From Halomonas binhaiensis (GTDB taxonomy: Bacteria; Pseudomonadota; Gammaproteobacteria; Pseudomonadales; Halomonadaceae), in assembly GCF_008329985.2 (NCBI RefSeq), contig NZ_CP038437.2, positions 1,550,001 to 1,614,000 on the forward strand: a DNA stretch of 64,000 nt, given 5' to 3'. Positions within the stretch are counted from its first letter, which is position 1. Each line of letters opens with the position of its first letter. The notes beneath the pieces are model-generated. The model saw only the letters and a list, made by a program, of their open reading frames with translations. It did no database searches and was not told where the DNA came from. Position numbers and translations under genes: made by a program. Below, one piece after another: positions 60,405 through 64,000 of this stretch.

Positions 60405-62210
60405 ATGCCCGACTATCAGGCTCCGCTGCGTGATCTTCGTTTCGTGATGGACGAGATGTTCGACTACCCGGCCCACTATGCGCGTCTGCCGAATGGAGAA
60501 GATGCCGATCCTGATACGGTAGCGGCCATCCTCGAAGAGGGCGCCCGTTTTTCCCGGGAAATTCTCCTGCCATTGAACCAGAGTGGCGACCAGGAAGGCT
60601 GCACCTGGGAGGGTGGTGAAGTGAAGGCTCCCAAGGGATTTCGTGAAGCCTACCAGCAGTACGTCGAAGGTGGCTGGCCCGGGTTGTCTGCAGATCCTGA
60701 ATATGGCGGACAGGGGCTGCCGCCCTCCCTGGCGATGATACTGTCCGAGATGATCTGTGCCTCCAACCTGGCCTGGGGAATGTATCCGGGGCTTTCTCAT
60801 GGTGCAGCGGATGCTCTGCGGCACCATGGTACCGAGGAGCAGAAGCGCACCTACCTGACCAGACTGATCGAGGGCACCTGGACCGGTACCATGTGCTTGA
60901 CTGAACCTCATTGCGGGACGGATCTTGGCCTGATCAAGACGCGTGCCGTGCCACAGGATGATGGCAGCTTTGAGATCAGTGGCACCAAGATCTTCATTTC
61001 CGCGGGTGAGCATGACCTGGCGGAAAATATCGTGCATCTGGTACTGGCCAAGCTGCCCGATGCACCGCAGGGATCAAAGGGCATTTCCTTGTTTGTGGTG
61101 CCCAAGTTCCTGCCGGGCGCCGATGGTGAGGTTGGTGAGCGCAATGGCGTGGTATGCGGTTCCCTGGAACACAAGATGGGCATACATGGCAATGCGACAT
61201 GCGTGATGAACTTTGATGCAGCCAAGGGGTTCCTGGTCGGTGCTCCGAACAAGGGGTTGGCGTGCATGTTCACCATGATGAACGATGCCCGCATCGGGGT
61301 CGGTATCCAGGGACTTGGCCTGATGGAGGCCAGCTTCCAGAATTCCCTGGCCTATGCTCGTGATCGCCTGCAGATGCGTGCACTTTCTGGCCCCAAGGCT
61401 TCCGACAAACCGGCTGACCCCATCATCGTGCATCCTGATGTGCGCCGCATGTTGCTAACGCAGAAGGCCTTTGCTGAAGGTGGGCGCATGCTGGTGCTGT
61501 ATGCGGCACAACTGGTTGATGTTGTTGCCAGTGGAGAGGAAGGGCATGAGCGTGCTGATGAACTGCTTGGTTTCCTGACTCCCATCGTCAAGGCTTTCCT
61601 GACGGAGGTCGGCTTTGAGTCCACCAATGAAGGTGTACAGGTATTTGGTGGGCATGGCTTCATCCAGGAGTGGGGAATGGAGCAGCGAGTCAGGGATTCC
61701 CGTATCACTCGTCTGTACGAAGGCACAACGGGTATTCAAGCCCTGGATCTATTGGGGCGTAAGGTGCTGATGAGCCAGGGGGAAAGCCTCAAGCTGTTTA
61801 CCAAGGAAGTTCATAAGTTCTGTCAGGCCGAGGCTGACAACGAAGCGCTCAAGGGCTTCATCGAACCATTGGCCAAGCTCAATGCCGAGTGGGGCGAACT
61901 GACCATGAGCATTGGCATGAAGGCCATGGAGGACCGCGAAGAGGTCGGTGCAGCGAGTGTCGATTACCTGATGTATTCCGGGTATGTCACCTTGGCTTAC
62001 CTGTTCGCCCGGGCTGTGAAGTGCGCTCGACATGCATTATCGGCATCCCCCAGTGACGCTGCTTTCTATCATGCCAAGATCCAGACGGCACAGTTCTATT
62101 TCGCGCGTATACTGCCGCGCACTCGGGCTCACGCCATGATGATCCAGGCAGGGGCTGAATCACTGATGGCAGTCAGTGAAGGAGATTTCGGCCTGGGTTT
62201 TGAGATCTAG
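60405..62210 (+). CDS. Acyl-CoA dehydrogenase (DmdC-like, about 600 residues)
   Basis: A 601-residue FAD enzyme of the large ACAD group with an extra C-terminal helical domain (about 470-600). The N-terminal ACAD helix opens with PDYQAPLRDLRFVMDEMFDYP, a signature of this group, followed by MCLTEPHCGTDLG near 165-178 (FAD/substrate loop), KIFISAGEHD near 190 and FGGHGFIQEWGMEQ near 415-428 with RVRDSRITRLYEGTTGIQ. Members include 3-methylmercaptopropionyl-CoA and other acyl-CoA dehydrogenases. AGGAG lies 8 bp before the ATG. The upstream palindrome suggests fatty-acid control. Confidence 0.95.
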   Translation: MPDYQAPLRDLRFVMDEMFDYPAHYARLPNGEDADPDTVAAILEEGARFSREILLPLNQSGDQEGCTWEGGEVKAPKGFREAYQQYVEGGWPGLSADPEYGGQGLPPSLAMILSEMICASNLAWGMYPGLSHGAADALRHHGTEEQKRTYLTRLIEGTWTGTMCLTEPHCGTDLGLIKTRAVPQDDGSFEISGTKIFISAGEHDLAENIVHLVLAKLPDAPQGSKGISLFVVPKFLPGADGEVGERNGVVCGSLEHKMGIHGNATCVMNFDAAKGFLVGAPNKGLACMFTMMNDARIGVGIQGLGLMEASFQNSLAYARDRLQMRALSGPKASDKPADPIIVHPDVRRMLLTQKAFAEGGRMLVLYAAQLVDVVASGEEGHERADELLGFLTPIVKAFLTEVGFESTNEGVQVFGGHGFIQEWGMEQRVRDSRITRLYEGTTGIQALDLLGRKVLMSQGESLKLFTKEVHKFCQAEADNEALKGFIEPLAKLNAEWGELTMSIGMKAMEDREEVGAASVDYLMYSGYVTLAYLFARAVKCARHALSASPSDAAFYHAKIQTAQFYFARILPRTRAHAMMIQAGAESLMAVSEGDFGLGFEI

Positions 62211-62277
62211 GCTTTTGATCTAAACCAACCTCTCTCGATCCCCGGAAGCTTTTCTCTCAATGCTGGGCTTCCATTTC

Positions 62278-62302
62278 GCCGACCGTCATGGTCGGCTTTT
62301 TT
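62278..62302 (+). terminator. Rho-independent terminator after the acyl-CoA dehydrogenase
   Basis: GCCGACC (62278-62284) and GGTCGGC (62290-62296) with a GTCAT loop are followed directly by six T residues, a typical intrinsic terminator. Confidence 0.93.
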
Positions 62303-62431
62303 GTGAGGTGGAGGTTGGGGCGGCAGGAGTGCGCATGGAGGAGGCTTGCATGGATGGGGCTTGCATGAGATAGAAAGAAGTCATCCTGATAGCATTGGGC
62401 CAGGACACGTCAGTCTGACAGGAGGTTGGGC

Positions 62432-63028
62432 ATGGTATGGCAGGTCAGAGAATCCATCACGTTGCGTCCGTTGTCTCCAGCACACCAGCAGGAGCTGTGG
62501 CTCGCCGTGGATGCCAGTCGCGAGCATCTGCGCCCGTGGCTGCCGTGGGTGGATGCAACGCGAGCGCCAGAGGATATTGGTAGCTTCATCCAGGGAGCAC
62601 AAGGGGAGCATCAGCGAGGAGCTGCCTGGCATTTTGCGATTATCGATGACGGCGAAAAAGAGGGCAATGAAGTGATTGGTGCCTGTGGCTTCAATCGTAT
62701 TTCTTTACCGCATCGTTGGGCGTCGATTGGCTACTGGCTGCGGCGAGATCGTTGGGGTCAAGGCATCATGTTGGCATGTGTCCGTACGCTGCTGCAGGTG
62801 GGCATCAGTGAGCTGAATGTGCATCGCTTGGAAATCCGCTGTGCCGAGGGCAACAAGCGCAGCCGAGCCATTCCTGAGCGTCTAGGGTTTCGCCAGGAAG
62901 GCGTGCTGAGGGATTGCGAGTGGGTCAATGACCAGGCCTTGAGTCACGTTGTCTATGGACTGCTGGTTTCCGAGACATCATTTTCTGCGCATCACCATCG
63001 TCAGAGGATGGGTAATGGCGTTCAGTAA
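62432..63028 (+). CDS. GNAT acetyltransferase (RimJ/RimL type)
   Basis: A 198-residue protein with the GNAT fold; the acetyl-CoA-binding RDRWGQGIMLACVRTLL is near 106-122, and HRLEIRCAEGNKRSRAIPERLGFRQEG near 135-161 holds the B motif. The general sequence suits N-terminal ribosomal-protein or protein-N-acetylation; the substrate is unknown. ATG 62432 has AGGAGG about 7 bp upstream. It overlaps the HhH gene by 14 bp. Confidence 0.9.
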   Translation: MVWQVRESITLRPLSPAHQQELWLAVDASREHLRPWLPWVDATRAPEDIGSFIQGAQGEHQRGAAWHFAIIDDGEKEGNEVIGACGFNRISLPHRWASIGYWLRRDRWGQGIMLACVRTLLQVGISELNVHRLEIRCAEGNKRSRAIPERLGFRQEGVLRDCEWVNDQALSHVVYGLLVSETSFSAHHHRQRMGNGVQ

Positions 63029-63260
63029 TGTGGAAAGAGAGCAGTTGTTGGCGTTAAAAGGTGTTGGCCCTTTGGTGGTGGCGCGCCTGGAACAGATTGG
63101 CATTGACTGCTTTGCTGTCCTGGCGGGATCCGATGTCGAGAAGGTTCTTGCAGACATTTCTGCCATGCTGGGTGTTACGTGCTGGCGCAACAGTCCGCAG
63201 GCTCGCGGAGCCATCGAGAGCGCTGTTGCGCTCGCTCGTCAGTCTCGAACACTGGGATAA
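63015..63260 (+). CDS. Small helix-hairpin-helix protein
   Basis: An 81-residue protein with ALKGVGPLVVARLEQIGID (about 12-30), a helix-hairpin-helix for non-specific DNA contact, followed by a helical end. It is of the size of the TfoX C-terminal-like group. ATG 63015 lies inside the GNAT gene end and AGAGG precedes it. Its 3' end overlaps the 3' end of the wHTH gene on the other strand by 22 bp. Confidence 0.78.
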   Translation: MAFSNVEREQLLALKGVGPLVVARLEQIGIDCFAVLAGSDVEKVLADISAMLGVTCWRNSPQARGAIESAVALARQSRTLG

Positions 63261-63547
63261 CCCAGTGTCTTGCGCAGGTGCTCGGCGTTGGCCGACACCC
63301 ATTCCGGGGTGATAGGGCCCCAGTCCTCCACAGTGTAGTGGCCCACGTTATGCCGTTGCCCGGGTTCGGGAATGAAGCGGCAGCAAATGTCCAGTTCTTC
63401 CAGTGCCGTCAGGGTGTCCTGGGCGGTGCGCCTTGGCATGCCGGTAGCCGCCATCAGCGTGGGTACGGTATCGATGCCTTGTTCGATCAAGTGGGCAACG
63501 TACAAACGACGATAAAAGCTGGTGCGTGTCTTGCTGGGAGATGACAT
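63239..63547 (-). CDS. Winged helix-turn-helix protein
   Basis: A 102-residue protein with a winged HTH at about 10-65 (RRLYVAHLIEQGIDTVPTLM, then GMPRRTAQDTLTALEELDI) and a C-terminal ITPEWVSANAEHLRKTLG helix. It is annotated in related genomes as a helix-turn-helix regulator of unknown target. It starts at ATG 63547 and ends inside the HhH gene on the other strand. Confidence 0.8.
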   Translation of the reverse strand: MSSPSKTRTSFYRRLYVAHLIEQGIDTVPTLMAATGMPRRTAQDTLTALEELDICCRFIPEPGQRHNVGHYTVEDWGPITPEWVSANAEHLRKTLGYPSVRD

Positions 63548-63580
63548 GAATGCTCCATCGAGATGAGGTAATCACATTCC

Positions 63581-63634
63581 ATGACAGATATTGATGCCAT
63601 GACAGGTATTGATGCAATGACAGGTATTGATGTC
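63581..63634. repeat. 18-bp tandem repeat ATGACAGGTATTGATGCA, three units
   Basis: Units start at 63581, 63599 and 63617, with a decayed fourth at 63635. The array lies in the gap between the leftward wHTH gene and the 3' end of leftward bioA. It is an expansion in a non-coding gap; frames through it are not convincing genes. Confidence 0.85.
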
Positions 63635-63679
63635 ATGATATGTGATTGCCTCAGGATCAGCGATTGTGCCGCAGTGTGG

Positions 63680-64000
63680 TCAGCGGTTGCCAGGGGAATT
63701 CAGGAAAGAGGCTTTCATGGCATCGGTGATGCGGCGCATGTCGTCATCGCTGGTGATGTAAGCCGGCATGGTATAGAGCCAGCGTCCGAAGGAGCGTAAC
63801 CAGACGCCGCGCTCTCTGGCCTGCTCGGCGACACCCTTGAGGTCTGCACTATCCTTGACCTCAATGACCCCTGTGGCGCCGAGAGTGCGTACATCGGCGA
63901 TCCGAGGATGGCTGCGTAGATCATCATCCTCTTCAAGCTCTGCCTTCAGCACAGCATTGAGTCTGGCGATGCGGTCAAGGTAATGGTCTTCTTCGAAGAC
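63680..64000 (-). CDS. bioA: Adenosylmethionine-8-amino-7-oxononanoate aminotransferase (3' part)
   Basis: The reverse strand reads open from 64000 to a stop at 63680 (106 residues); the 5' part is beyond the window. It is the C-terminal end of a fold-type I class III aminotransferase, with DVRTLGATGVIEV, RERGVWLRSFGRWLYTMPAYI and the final helix SDDDMRRITDAM, which match BioA. BioA makes 7,8-diaminononanoate in biotin synthesis. The call rests on the C-terminus only, without the PLP Lys. Confidence 0.85.
   Translation of the reverse strand, partial: VFEEDHYLDRIARLNAVLKAELEEDDDLRSHPRIADVRTLGATGVIEVKDSADLKGVAEQARERGVWLRSFGRWLYTMPAYITSDDDMRRITDAMKASFLNSPGNR

Overview
The window reads as chromosomal DNA of a moderately GC-rich gammaproteobacterium. 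The gene order dnaX-ybaB-recR, rnd-ycgL-ycgN and mlaA-rssB-rssC-tal, the paired fadD/hrpA/FabH2-type genes, and the protein sequences point to the Halomonas/Pseudomonas side of the class; Halomonadaceae is my best guess (inference, not proven). I see no rRNA, tRNA, CRISPR array, phage or transposase.

Layout. 1-107: 5' end of an isoquinoline-oxidoreductase-type 2Fe-2S subunit. 0.5-5 kb: a DUF533/TerB-like protein, a SulP anion transporter divergent from a small ribbon-helix-helix regulator (with two matching palindromes between them), and a coiled-coil membrane protein. 5.2-10.8 kb: housekeeping block dnaX, ybaB, recR, rnd, ycgL, ycgN. 11-29.6 kb: an accessory catabolic region. Its leftward operon encodes an NCS1 permease, an amidase, a small Cys-motif protein, a COG0523/CobW GTPase and a solute-binding protein without a signal peptide, next to a double-HTH GntR regulator. 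Its rightward genes encode a CE4 cyclic-imide-hydrolase-like enzyme, an MFS transporter, two SDRs, then LysR divergent from pxpA-BCCP-biotin carboxylase-pxpB-pxpC and a second NCS1 permease. A 97% identical piece of the lysR 3' end lies at 10.86-11.02 kb in direct orientation, so 11.6 kb of this region is bracketed by a direct repeat.

29.8-36 kb: lipoprotein, S9 peptidase, vWA protein, small membrane and DUF4168 proteins. 36-48.4 kb: YafJ-type amidotransferase, fadD, hrpA, a FabH-like ketoacyl synthase, mlaA, the rssB/rssC RpoS-control pair and tal. 48.7-55.4 kb: Bcr-type MFS and TSUP exporters, then a Pho-box-preceded pstS-pstC-pstA-pstB set (no phoU here). 55.4-62.2 kb: fatty-acid or short acyl-CoA degradation (thiolase, TetR, acyl-CoA synthetase, SDR dehydrogenase, acyl-CoA dehydrogenase) with PsrA-like operator palindromes. 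62.4-64 kb: GNAT, HhH and wHTH proteins and the 3' part of bioA.

The most interesting content is the 11-29.6 kb region. BC + BCCP + PxpB + PxpC are together the full domain set of a urea-carboxylase-like biotin enzyme, here split and coupled to the PxpA hydrolase; beside it lie an amidase, an imide-hydrolase-like enzyme and two nucleobase-type permeases. I infer a pathway for uptake and ring opening of a cyclic amide, imide or lactam. A second theme is short tandem repeats placed at or just after stop codons (sulP, ycgL, ycgN, biotin carboxylase, second NCS1 permease).
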